Origin: Myxococcus guangdongensis
Lineage (GTDB): Bacteria > Myxococcota > Myxococcia > Myxococcales > Myxococcaceae
DNA length: 64,000 nucleotides
Reading direction: 5' to 3'
Assembly (NCBI RefSeq): GCF_024198255.1
Contig: NZ_JAJVKW010000001.1
Span: 1 to 64,000, forward strand
Part shown: piece by piece, positions 53,478 to 61,831 of the stretch
How positions within the stretch are numbered: position 1 is the first letter of the stretch
Layout: every line of letters begins with the position of its first letter
Program-made: the position numbers and the translations under genes
Notes under the pieces: generated by a model
Told to the model about the DNA's origin: nothing
Databases searched by the model: none
What the model saw: the letters and a program-made list of their open reading frames with translations, nothing else

Positions 53478-55208
53478 CTACTCCGGGCGGTCCTCGGAGA
53501 CGTCCAGGTGTTCGAAAGCGCGGCCCAGCCAGAGCACGCCCAGCCCCACCTCCGTCAGCAGCACGGCCGCCGCCGACAGCCCCGCCAGCGGCAGCGCCCA
53601 GAGGTCCAGCGAGCTCCAGGCCACGAAGGCCACCAGCGAGCCCACCAGCGCCGCGGGCACCAGCCCCAGCAGGGACACCACGAGCGAGCCCACCAGCGTC
53701 AGCAGGCGCTGGCCCAAGGCCTCGATGCCGCGCGCGCTGCCCATCCGGTCCGCGGGCACCCACGCGGGGAACAGCACCACCGCCCCGTTCTGGACGAACA
53801 GCCCCGCCAGCGCCACCGAGGGCAACAGCGGCGCCAACGCCAATCCACCGGGCCACCAGTACGTCGTGAGCCAGTCGTCCTCGGCGCCCGGGCCACAGAC
53901 GAGGCCCACCGCGAGCAGCCCCAGTTGCAGGCCGCCCACCACCAGCGCCGACGCCGCCAGCTCCGCGCCCACCACCTGCCAGCCCGAGAGCGGCAAGGCG
54001 CGCAGCAGGTCCAGCTTCGGCAGGTCCATGCGCAGGTCCATGCGGAACGCGCTCGGCCCCACCACCGTCATCATCACCGCCAGCAGCGTGGCCATGGGCC
54101 CCACCACGCGGCGCGTGTCGGTGAACACGTTCGACTCGCCCATCACCGACACGATGACGGCGGCGAGCAGCAGCGGCGCCATCACCGTCCACACCCCGCC
54201 CGCCATCCGCTTGCGGGTGATGAGGTTCTTCCAGATGAGCGCCACCTCGGGGCGCCCCCGCGCCGACAGCGTGAAGGGCGCCTTGCGAGCCCCCAGCCCG
54301 CCCTTGCGCACGAGCACCCCGGCGAGCCGCTGGGACTGCTCGCGCACGCGCGCCTCCGCCTGCGTCACCGCCGTCTCCTCGAAGGGCACCTCCGCCAGTC
54401 GCACCCAGACGTAGTGCGCCACGGCCAACACCAGCACGGGCGGCAGCGCGCTCCAGAAGGCCGACGTGTCGCGCGCCAGCGAGGGCGCCACCAGGAGCCT
54501 GCCGGGCCACAGCACCGCGCTCAGCCCTGGTGAGGCCATCACCGCCTCCACCCAGTGCCGCAACGCCCCCGGCGTCCCCACGGTCCTGGGGAACGGGTGC
54601 GTCTCCAGCGTGGCGAACACCCCCATCACCACCGCGGCGAGCACCAACCCCACGCCCACCCAGCGCTCCACCTGCCCTCGCCGTCCCCGGGCCGCCCAGC
54701 GCGTGCGCATGAAGGACGCCGCGATGCCGTGCAGGTACAGCGTGCCGAGCGACAGGAAGGCCCCGGTGAAGAAGAGCGCGGGCTCGGGGCTCACCACGCG
54801 GCCGACGAACAGCGTGGCGAACAGCGCGCCCATCGCCGCGCCCATCGCCCCTCGGGCCAGCTTGTAGTGCAACAGCGAGCGCCGGGTGACGGGCGCGGGG
54901 AACAGCTGCACCACCTCCGTCTCCGTGAAGGTCAGCGAGGGCCGGTCCGGCCCCAGCGCCCACGCGGAGAACAGCGTGACGAGCACCGAGCCCACCAGCG
55001 ACAGCTCCGCGAACAGCCTCACGCCCGGAGGCACCGCGCCCACCGGCCCCGTGAAGTCCAGCCGGCGCAGGAAGAGCGAGTAGATGTAGAACAGGCCCAC
55101 CGCCGCGCCCACGAGGTAGCGGGGCTTGCGCAGCCGCAGCACCTGGAGTCGGAGGCGGTTGCGCGTGGACGCAAGCCAGAGGAAGAGCACCGCGCCCGGG
55201 AAGCTCAC
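53478..55208 (-). CDS. ABC-2-type exporter permease
   Basis: A 576-residue integral membrane protein with about twelve hydrophobic segments, encoded with its ATPase. I recognise no named subfamily; long cytoplasmic stretches around residues 280-330 (EARVREQSQRLAGVLVRKGG) lie between two membrane blocks. GTG 55208 (VSFPGAVLFLWLAS) overlaps the ATPase stop by 4 bases (GTGA), the best evidence for both the start and the pairing. The substrate is unknown. The upstream genes belong to a chemosensory operon in the same orientation. Confidence 0.82.
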   Translation of the reverse strand: MSFPGAVLFLWLASTRNRLRLQVLRLRKPRYLVGAAVGLFYIYSLFLRRLDFTGPVGAVPPGVRLFAELSLVGSVLVTLFSAWALGPDRPSLTFTETEVVQLFPAPVTRRSLLHYKLARGAMGAAMGALFATLFVGRVVSPEPALFFTGAFLSLGTLYLHGIAASFMRTRWAARGRRGQVERWVGVGLVLAAVVMGVFATLETHPFPRTVGTPGALRHWVEAVMASPGLSAVLWPGRLLVAPSLARDTSAFWSALPPVLVLAVAHYVWVRLAEVPFEETAVTQAEARVREQSQRLAGVLVRKGGLGARKAPFTLSARGRPEVALIWKNLITRKRMAGGVWTVMAPLLLAAVIVSVMGESNVFTDTRRVVGPMATLLAVMMTVVGPSAFRMDLRMDLPKLDLLRALPLSGWQVVGAELAASALVVGGLQLGLLAVGLVCGPGAEDDWLTTYWWPGGLALAPLLPSVALAGLFVQNGAVVLFPAWVPADRMGSARGIEALGQRLLTLVGSLVVSLLGLVPAALVGSLVAFVAWSSLDLWALPLAGLSAAAVLLTEVGLGVLWLGRAFEHLDVSEDRPE

Positions 55209-55963
55209 GGCCCGGACATCTCCGTCCCCGCGCCGCTGGTGATGCGCACGAAGAGGTCCTCGAGCGACGCGCTGCCCGCGTCCGGTCCACTCAGCCGCGC
55301 GCGAATCTCCTCCAGGCTGCCGAGCGCCATGGCCCGCCCTCCGGCAATCACCAGCAGCCGGTGACACAGCTCCTCCACCAGCGGCAACAGGTGCGAGGAC
55401 AACACCAGCGCCGCGCCCTCCTCCGCGCGCCGCCGCAGCGAGTCCTTCATGCGCCGGATGCCGATGGGGTCCAGGCCCGTGAGCGGCTCGTCGAGCAGGA
55501 TGAGCCGGGGCGAGTGCAGGAAGCCGCACGCGATGGACAGCTTCTGCTTCATGCCGCGCGACAGCTCTCCGGGCAGCGCCTTCTCCTTACCCGTCAGCTC
55601 CATCTCCTCCAGCAGCGCGCGACCCCGCGCCTCCCAGTCCTCCACGCCGTAGAGCCGCGCGGTGAAGTTCAGGTGCTCCCACACCGTGAGGTAGTCGAAG
55701 AAGCGCGGCTCGTCGGGCAGGAAGGCCAGCTCGCGCTTGGCCTCCACCGCGTCCTTGCCCAGGTCATAGCCCGCCACGATGACCTTGCCCGCCGAGGGCG
55801 GGAGGATGCCGGCCAGACAGCGCAGCGTGGACGTCTTCCCCGCGCCGTTGGGCCCCACCAGGCCCAGCACCTCGCCGGGCGCCACGTTGAAGTGCAGGCC
55901 CTGCACCGCCGTCACCGCGCCGTAGCGCTTCTCCAGGCCCGCCACCCGCAGGACGAAGTCCAT
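55205..55963 (-). CDS. ABC exporter ATPase
   Basis: A 252-residue nucleotide-binding subunit with Walker A GPNGAGKTSTLRCLAG, Q-loop FLPDEPRFFDYLT, signature LSRGMKQKLSIACG (SRGM type, typical of ABC-2/CcmA-like exporters), Walker B LILLDEPLTGLD and H-loop LSSHLLPLVEE. ATG 55963 is chosen; another ATG lies 6 bases upstream. The start is only about 16 bases from the end of cheY, and the stop is fused to the permease start. Confidence 0.92.
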   Translation of the reverse strand: MDFVLRVAGLEKRYGAVTAVQGLHFNVAPGEVLGLVGPNGAGKTSTLRCLAGILPPSAGKVIVAGYDLGKDAVEAKRELAFLPDEPRFFDYLTVWEHLNFTARLYGVEDWEARGRALLEEMELTGKEKALPGELSRGMKQKLSIACGFLHSPRLILLDEPLTGLDPIGIRRMKDSLRRRAEEGAALVLSSHLLPLVEELCHRLLVIAGGRAMALGSLEEIRARLSGPDAGSASLEDLFVRITSGAGTEMSGP

Positions 55964-55979
55964 TCGCACGCCCCTCGGC

Positions 55980-56360
55980 TCAGGCCAGCTTCAGCAAATC
56001 CTTGACGGTGTCCATCACCACCTTGGCCTGCACGGGCTTGACCAGGTACGCACTGGCCCCCAGCGCCAACGCCCGCTCCCGGTCCGCCGCCGCGCCTTCC
56101 GTCGTGATGACGACGATGGGCACGCCGCGATGGTCCGTGGCCTGACGGATGTGGTGGATGAGCTTCAGCCCGTCCATCAACGGCATGTTGATGTCCGTGA
56201 GCACCAGGTCGAAGCGGCCCTGGGTCAACTTCTTGAGCCCCTCGGCGCCATCCTGCGCCTCGGTGCAGACCATCCCGCTGATGCGCTGCAACGCGTACAT
56301 GATGCTGCGTCGCATCGCCTGCGAGTCGTCGACGACGAGGGCTCGAATCTGCTGCGTCAT
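55980..56360 (-). CDS. CheY-like response regulator
   Basis: A 126-residue stand-alone receiver. The acidic pair D11/D12, phosphoacceptor D56 (LVLTDINMPLMDG), the Thr in VVITTEG and Lys in YLVKPV are all present, so it should accept phosphate from the CheA kinase. It is the last chemosensory gene of the operon, 46 bases after cheB, and runs into the ABC exporter. Its output partner is not obvious from sequence, as it has no effector domain. Confidence 0.93.
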   Translation of the reverse strand: MTQQIRALVVDDSQAMRRSIMYALQRISGMVCTEAQDGAEGLKKLTQGRFDLVLTDINMPLMDGLKLIHHIRQATDHRGVPIVVITTEGAAADRERALALGASAYLVKPVQAKVVMDTVKDLLKLA

Positions 56361-56406
56361 GGCCCGCGCACACTAACACCCGACCCCGTCGCCCCGCCCG
56401 GCCATC

Positions 56407-57444
56407 TCACCGTCGGCGGCGGGCCAGCGAGGCGAGCGCGGGTCCGATTTCCCCCAGTCGCAGCACCCGCTTCACCGCCCCGGTCGCCACCGCCTCGCCC
56501 GGCATGCCGTACACGACCGCGGTCTCCTCCGACTCCGCCCAGACCTCGCCCCCCGCGCGCTGCACCTCGCGCGCCCCCTGCGCCCCGTCCGCCCCCATGC
56601 CCGTCAGCACCACCGCCAGCGCGCGCGAGCCCAGCACCTGCGCCACGCTGGTGAAGAGCCGGTCCACGCTCGGCGCGTACTTGTCCACGGGCGTCGGCGG
56701 GGGCGTGTGCAACTCCAGACGCGTGCCCCGGTCCACCACCACCAGGTGCCGCCCCCCGGGCGCGATGTACACGTGGCCGGGCTGCACCACGTCCCCCTCG
56801 CTCGCCTCCGTCACGATGAAGGGGCCAATCCGGTCCAACCGGTCCGCGAAGGCCCGGGTGAACTGCGCGGGCATGTGCTGGCTCACCAGCACGCAGGGCG
56901 TCGGCTCCGCGGCCAGCCCCTCCAGCACGCGCTGCACCGCCGGAGGGCCTCCCGTGGACGCGCCGATGGCCACCACCAGGGGCAGCTCGCCAGCCACCGC
57001 CAGCGCGCGCGCCCCGGGCGACGCATGGCGCTGTCCCGGCCGCACGTGCAGGGCCGCGCGCACCTTGTCGAGCAGCTCCACGCGCAGCCCTTCCAGCTCC
57101 TCGGGCGTGCCGCGCGCGGGCTTGGCGATGAAGTCGAAGGCGCCCAGCTCCAGCGCCTTGAAGACATCCGAGCGATGCGCGTAGCTGGAGATGACGATGA
57201 CGGGCGTGGGCGCCGTGCGCATGAGCAGCCGCAGGAACGTGTAGCCGCCCAGCTTGGGCATCTCCAAATCCAGCGTCACCACGTCCGGCTTGAGCTCCAG
57301 GACCTTCTTGAGGCCCTCCTCGCCGTCGGCCGCGCGGTCCAGCACGCGCACGTCCGGCGCGGACTCCAGCAGCGTGGTGAGCGTGTGCCGGTTGTGCGCG
57401 GAGTCGTCGATGACGAGCACCGAGACCGTGCCCCGCTCGCTCAT
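56407..57444 (-). CDS. cheB: Chemoreceptor glutamate methylesterase
   Basis: Removes methyl groups from chemoreceptors and so resets sensitivity. The 345-residue protein has an N-terminal receiver (phosphoacceptor D59 in TLDLEMPKLGG) and a C-terminal esterase. The catalytic triad is S163 (IGASTGGPP), H190 (VSQHMPAQF) and D286 (TGMGADGAQG), with the conserved YIAPGGRH loop. The start overlaps the cheR stop by 4 bases. Confidence 0.95.
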   Translation of the reverse strand: MSERGTVSVLVIDDSAHNRHTLTTLLESAPDVRVLDRAADGEEGLKKVLELKPDVVTLDLEMPKLGGYTFLRLLMRTAPTPVIVISSYAHRSDVFKALELGAFDFIAKPARGTPEELEGLRVELLDKVRAALHVRPGQRHASPGARALAVAGELPLVVAIGASTGGPPAVQRVLEGLAAEPTPCVLVSQHMPAQFTRAFADRLDRIGPFIVTEASEGDVVQPGHVYIAPGGRHLVVVDRGTRLELHTPPPTPVDKYAPSVDRLFTSVAQVLGSRALAVVLTGMGADGAQGAREVQRAGGEVWAESEETAVVYGMPGEAVATGAVKRVLRLGEIGPALASLARRRR

Positions 57445-58322
57445 CGGACCTCACCGCCCACCAGCCCCGGCAGCTCGGGCCTGCGGTACACCAGGTCTCC
57501 GCGCAGGTGCACCAGCTCGAAGTCCGCGCCCAGGTTGAGCAGGTTCTCCGAGTGCCCCAACAGCAGGTAGCCCCCGGGCACCAGCCTGTCGCGGAGGATG
57601 CGCAGCACCTTCCTGCGCGCGGACTGGTCGAAGTAGATCATCACGTTGCGGCAGAACACCGCGTCCATCTTCATCACCAGCTGACTGCCGGCCTCGTCCA
57701 GCAGGTTGTGGTGGCCGAAGGACACCATGGCGCGGACATCGTCTCGCACGCGCACCTTGGTGTTGCCCGCGGGGACGAAGAAGCGCTCCAGCAGGTCCGC
57801 GGACGTGGCGCGCAGCGCGGACGGGCCGTACTCCGCGCGCCGCGCCATCGTCAGCACCCGCCGCGAGATGTCCGAGCCGTACACCTCCACGTCCCAGCCC
57901 TCGAAGCGGGGCTCGTCCCTGAGGACCATCGCCAGCGTGTACGCCTCCTCGCCGGAGGAGCACCCCGCGGACCACAGCCGCAGCCGCTTCGTGCGCGCGT
58001 TGCGCTTCTCGAGCACGGGCAGCAGCTCCTCCCGGAAGGCCTTGAGCTGCGAGGGCTCGCGGAAGAAGTACGTCTCGTGCGTGGTGAGCGACTCGACGGC
58101 GGCCTCCAGCTCCGCGTGCCGGTTGGCGTCGTAGCGCAGGTAGCGGTGGTAGGCGCTGAAGTCCGGGACGCCGAGCGTCTCCAGCCGGGGCCACAGCCGC
58201 CGCTCCATCACGAACTTCATGTCCTCGTGCACGAGGATGCCGCAGTGCGCGTACACGTGGTCGCGCAGGAGCCGGAACTCCTCCGCGGTCATCTCCGGCC
58301 GACTGTCGTCGAAGCGAGCCAC
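57441..58322 (-). CDS. cheR: Chemoreceptor methyltransferase
   Basis: Methylates glutamates of chemoreceptors using S-adenosylmethionine. The 293-residue protein has the N-terminal helical CheR domain (EFRLLRDHVYAHCGILV), ETYFFREPSQLKAFREELL, the SAM-binding WSAGCSSGEEAYTLAM, and AVFCRNVMIYFDQ near the C-terminus. No C-terminal TPR is present. It starts 15 bases after the HEAT-repeat gene and is coupled to cheB. Confidence 0.95.
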   Translation of the reverse strand: MARFDDSRPEMTAEEFRLLRDHVYAHCGILVHEDMKFVMERRLWPRLETLGVPDFSAYHRYLRYDANRHAELEAAVESLTTHETYFFREPSQLKAFREELLPVLEKRNARTKRLRLWSAGCSSGEEAYTLAMVLRDEPRFEGWDVEVYGSDISRRVLTMARRAEYGPSALRATSADLLERFFVPAGNTKVRVRDDVRAMVSFGHHNLLDEAGSQLVMKMDAVFCRNVMIYFDQSARRKVLRILRDRLVPGGYLLLGHSENLLNLGADFELVHLRGDLVYRRPELPGLVGGEVR

Positions 58323-58337
58323 CCCGAGTCCCCCCGC

Positions 58338-60314
58338 TCAGCGCCGCGACAAGCGCCCCACCGCGTCCGCCAGTGCCTGTCGAGCCAGCGCGTCCGGCTC
58401 CGTCTCCAGCACCCGCCGGGCCGGCTCCAGACACTCCGGCCCTCCCGAGTCCCCCAGCACTCGCGCCGCCGCGGCGCGCACATCCCAGTGGGGATGCTCC
58501 AGCAAGGATACCGCCAGAGTCACACCCTCCCGCGACACTGCACCCGCGGACAACACCGCCTTCACCACCTCCTCGTCGGGATGCCCCGACGCTTCCCGCA
58601 GCACCTTCGCCTCCACCCGACCCAGCCTCGACAGCGCCCGCACCGCGGCCACCGCCAGCGCGCCGTCCGGATGGCGCACCAGTCGCTCCAGCTCCGGCAC
58701 GCGGTCCACCGCGCCGCTCTCCCCCACCGCCTCCACCGCGGCCCGCCTCACGGAGGCGTCCTCGTCCTGGAGCGCGGAGCGCAGCAGCGCGCCCGCCTCC
58801 GTGCCTCCCAACCGTCCCATCGCGCGAGCTCCCGCCGCCCGCACGGGCGAGGCCTCGTCCGCGAGCGCCACGCGAGCCAGCTCCCGACCGACCCGGCCAT
58901 CCACCTCTCCGGCCACTTCCACCGCCGCCGCTCGCCAGCGCGGGTCGACATCCCGCGCGAGCGCACGCAGCGACGGCAGCGCGGGCGCGCCTCCCACGCG
59001 GCCCAGCGCCGTCACCGCCACGGGGGTGGCCCGACGCGCCACCGCATCCTCCAGCGCCGACAGCACCGCCGCGCGGCAGCTCCCCGCGAGCACGCCCAAC
59101 GCCCGCGTCGCCGCGCCCGCCGTCACCGGATCCCGCAGCAGGTCCACCAGCGGGCTGGCCGCCTCCGGGGCGCGGGTCCGCCCCAACGCCCGCACCACCA
59201 CCCCGCGCAAATCATCCTCCGCCCACTCCAACAGCGCGCACAGCGGCGTGACGGAGCCGGGGTCCACCAGGTCCACCAGCGCCTCGGCCGCGGCGGCCCT
59301 CGCCGGCGCGGAAAGGTCCGCCATCGCCGCGAGCAGCAGCCGCCCTCCTTCCGAGCCCAGCCGCCCCAGCGTGCCCAGCACGTCCCGCAGCAGCCGGTCC
59401 TCGCGGGCCACCTCCGCCACCCGCACCGCGAGCGAGGCCTCGCCCATCGCCGCCACCGCGAGCAGCGCGCCGGAGCGCACCGCCACGTCCTCCGCTTCCA
59501 GCGCCTGCTCCAGCCGCGTCACCGCGTCCGGCAGTCGCCGGAGCGCCGCGAGGATGACGGCCTCCAGCTCACTGCGACGCGACGGCTCCACCAGCGAGGC
59601 CTGCGTGCCGAGCGCCGCCAGGGCCGCCTCGCGAATCGAGCGGGCGTCCGACGACAGGCCCTGACACAGCCGCTCCGTGGCGGCCACCTGGGGGATGAGG
59701 CCCAGCACCCGGAAGGCGCTGCGCCGCAGCCTCGCGTCATCCAGCAGCGCCACCACCACGGGCAGCGGCGGAGGACGACGCAGGAGCGCCAGGCCCTCCA
59801 GCGCGGACAGGCGCAGCAGCGGCTCCGCGTCACCGAGCAGCCGCGACAACGCGCGCGCCGCGTGCTCCCCGCCCACGCGCCCCAGCGCCTCCGCCACGGC
59901 CACGCGCACGTTCAGGTCCGGGTCCTCCAGTGCCTGCACGAGCGGAAGCTCCGCGGCGCCGAGTCCCAACTGTCCGAGGATGTCCGCGGCGAACTTGCGC
60001 TGGTCCGGGTCCAGGTGGCCCAGCAGCTTCACCAGCGGCGCGAGCGCGGCCGGACCCAGGCCCGCGAGGGCCTCCGCCGCGGCGTTGCGCGCGCCCGTCT
60101 CGCCGCGCTCGCCCAGCACCGAGACGAGTCGTGAGGCCACGTGCTCGGGAGGCGTCAGCCGCTGAAGCCCCGTCGCCGCCGCGTGCCGCACGCGCCAGCT
60201 CTCGTCGTGCAGGCCGGTGACGAGCACGTCGAGGATGCCCTCTGCTCGCGGATCCAACTCCTGGAGCGCGCGGTAGCGCTCCTCCTCCGCGGGGAAGATG
60301 GGCAGGTGGCTCAT
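58338..60314 (-). CDS. HEAT-repeat protein of the chemosensory operon
   Basis: A 658-residue protein made almost entirely of HEAT (PBS-lyase-type) helical repeats of about 31 residues, such as DESWRVRHAAATGLQRL, DPDLNVRVAVAEALGRVG and HWDVRAAAARVLGDSG. There are roughly 18 to 20 units, with no signal peptide or membrane helix. HEAT scaffolds bind proteins, so a role in organising the CheA/CheW array or its outputs is likely, but not shown. ATG 60314 (MSHLPIFPAEEERY) overlaps the preceding membrane-protein stop by 4 bases. Confidence 0.85.
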   Translation of the reverse strand: MSHLPIFPAEEERYRALQELDPRAEGILDVLVTGLHDESWRVRHAAATGLQRLTPPEHVASRLVSVLGERGETGARNAAAEALAGLGPAALAPLVKLLGHLDPDQRKFAADILGQLGLGAAELPLVQALEDPDLNVRVAVAEALGRVGGEHAARALSRLLGDAEPLLRLSALEGLALLRRPPPLPVVVALLDDARLRRSAFRVLGLIPQVAATERLCQGLSSDARSIREAALAALGTQASLVEPSRRSELEAVILAALRRLPDAVTRLEQALEAEDVAVRSGALLAVAAMGEASLAVRVAEVAREDRLLRDVLGTLGRLGSEGGRLLLAAMADLSAPARAAAAEALVDLVDPGSVTPLCALLEWAEDDLRGVVVRALGRTRAPEAASPLVDLLRDPVTAGAATRALGVLAGSCRAAVLSALEDAVARRATPVAVTALGRVGGAPALPSLRALARDVDPRWRAAAVEVAGEVDGRVGRELARVALADEASPVRAAGARAMGRLGGTEAGALLRSALQDEDASVRRAAVEAVGESGAVDRVPELERLVRHPDGALAVAAVRALSRLGRVEAKVLREASGHPDEEVVKAVLSAGAVSREGVTLAVSLLEHPHWDVRAAAARVLGDSGGPECLEPARRVLETEPDALARQALADAVGRLSRR

Positions 60315-60691
60315 TCGAAGACCCGGTCGGACCCTTCCTGCGCGTAGAACCAGATGGCGTAGATGCCCAGGCAGGTGCCCAGCGGGAAGTTCGCCAGGTT
60401 CAGGATGCCCAGCACCAACGCCAGCACCCGCGACCACGTGCGCCGCTTCAGCAGGCCGATGCCCGTGACGAGCCCCGGCAGGCAGTACACCAGGATGCAG
60501 ACACTCACGCCGCCGCCGAACCACCAGAAGTCGGCGCGGTCCTTGGCCGACGCGTTGTCACTGATGATGCCCAGCCCCATCACGGTGAAGAAGAGCATCG
60601 CTCCGATGCCCACCAACACCGTCAGTCCATTCACCACCAGGAAGCTGATGCCGAGGATGCGGCGGTGGTTGTCCAAATCACTGCGAGGCAT
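60311..60691 (-). CDS. Small membrane protein in chemosensory operon
   Basis: A 126-residue protein with about three to four membrane helices (residues about 14-38, 50-72 and 82-115) and little outside them. Segments read ISFLVVNGLTVLVGIGAMLFF and LVYCLPGLVTGIGLLKRRTW. It resembles small tandem-helix proteins of unknown function common in myxobacteria. ATG 60691 follows GGGAAGGG; another ATG lies at 60706. It overlaps the HEAT gene by 4 bases, so a direct functional link is plausible. Confidence 0.75.
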   Translation of the reverse strand: MPRSDLDNHRRILGISFLVVNGLTVLVGIGAMLFFTVMGLGIISDNASAKDRADFWWFGGGVSVCILVYCLPGLVTGIGLLKRRTWSRVLALVLGILNLANFPLGTCLGIYAIWFYAQEGSDRVFE

Positions 60692-60709
60692 GGCCCTTCC
60701 CTTCATGGT

Positions 60710-61234
60710 TCATCGCGCCGGACGAATCGCCTCGCGCTCCAACTCCGCGCGCAGCAGCGCCTTCAAGTCCAGCAACAGTCGCAACCGGTCCGGTGGACCG
60801 CACACGCCCACGACGAAGGGCGAGCGCCCCGCCACCGTCAACGCGGGCGCGGGCTTGATATCACCCCGGCGCGCGCGCAGCACCTCCGCCACGCGCTCCA
60901 CCTTCACCGCCACCCGCCGCGCGCCCAACCTGCAGACCAGAAGCCTCGCCTTGCGCGACTCCACCGAGGGCTGCCCCTGCAACCGCTTGCGCAGGTCCAC
61001 CACCGGCAGGATGACGCCGCGCAGGTGCACCACGCCCTCGACGAACGAGGGCGCGTGGGGGATGGGCGTCACGCGCTGGAGCGGGAGCACTTCTTCCACA
61101 CGCTGGATGTCGAGCGCGTATTCGTCCTCGCCCACGAAGAAGGCGCACAGCTGCACCGGGGTGTCCGGGGGTCCCGCGGGCGCCTCGTGCACGCCGGAAG
61201 GATGGTGCGACAGCAGGTTGACGGAGTCCTTCAT
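60710..61234 (-). CDS. CheW-like adaptor, second
   Basis: A 174-residue CheW-domain protein linking CheA to receptors. Residues about 28-160 are the domain: VQLCAFFVGEDEYALDIQRVEEVLPLQ, FVEGVVHLRGVILPVVDLRKRLQG, and VAVKVERVAEVLRARRGDI. It overlaps the upstream cheW by 4 bases. Two adaptors in one operon often serve distinct receptors or array positions. Confidence 0.93.
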   Translation of the reverse strand: MKDSVNLLSHHPSGVHEAPAGPPDTPVQLCAFFVGEDEYALDIQRVEEVLPLQRVTPIPHAPSFVEGVVHLRGVILPVVDLRKRLQGQPSVESRKARLLVCRLGARRVAVKVERVAEVLRARRGDIKPAPALTVAGRSPFVVGVCGPPDRLRLLLDLKALLRAELEREAIRPAR

Positions 61235-61797
61235 GACGCCAGCGCCTGTTCCGGGTCCAGGAGGATGAACAGCGAGGGGCCGCGTCGGCCGATGGCCACC
61301 ACGCAGTCGCGGTCTCCGAGGCGGAGGCTCGACGGTGGCGGCTCCAACATGGAGGGCTTGAGCTTCACCACGCCGCTGACGCTGTCCACCCAGACACCCG
61401 CGGGCCCCGTCTGCGTGCGCAGCACGAGGATGCGCGCGTCGCGCGGAGGCACGGGCGCGTCGGGACCGGCGACCAGGGGCGCTCGCTCCGCGAGCCCCAG
61501 GCGCACCTTGATGTCGTACGCGGGCAACAGCTCTCCGCGAAGGTTCAACACGCCGAGCAGTTGGGGCTCCGCCCGGGGTATCTCCGTCAGCGGCGGCACC
61601 TTGGAGATTTCGCGCACCGCGCGGATGGGCACCGCGTAGGACTCTCCCTCCAGACGGAAGGCGAGGTACTCCTCGGGGACCTCCTCGGGCGTGACGGAGG
61701 CCACGCCGTCGCTGCCGGCGGCGAAGTCCTGCAGCCCGCTGACGTCCTCGTCCGGACGGAAGAAGAAGTCGTCGAGCAGTGCGGCGAACCTGGACAC
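61231..61797 (-). CDS. CheW-like adaptor, first
   Basis: A 188-residue CheW protein. After an N-terminal extension (about residues 1-45, with FAALLDDFFFRPDEDV) comes the domain with EYLAFRLEGESYAVPIRAVREISK, LLGVLNLRGELLPAYDIKVRLGL and GPAGVWVDSVSGVVKLKPSML. GTG 61797 is preferred (MSRFAALLDD); an ATG at 61884 would overlap cheA by more than 50 bases. It lies 34 bases after cheA. Confidence 0.9.
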   Translation of the reverse strand: MSRFAALLDDFFFRPDEDVSGLQDFAAGSDGVASVTPEEVPEEYLAFRLEGESYAVPIRAVREISKVPPLTEIPRAEPQLLGVLNLRGELLPAYDIKVRLGLAERAPLVAGPDAPVPPRDARILVLRTQTGPAGVWVDSVSGVVKLKPSMLEPPPSSLRLGDRDCVVAIGRRGPSLFILLDPEQALAS

Positions 61798-61831
61798 GGC
61801 TCGCGAGGATAGCAGCCGGCCGCGCCTGGCG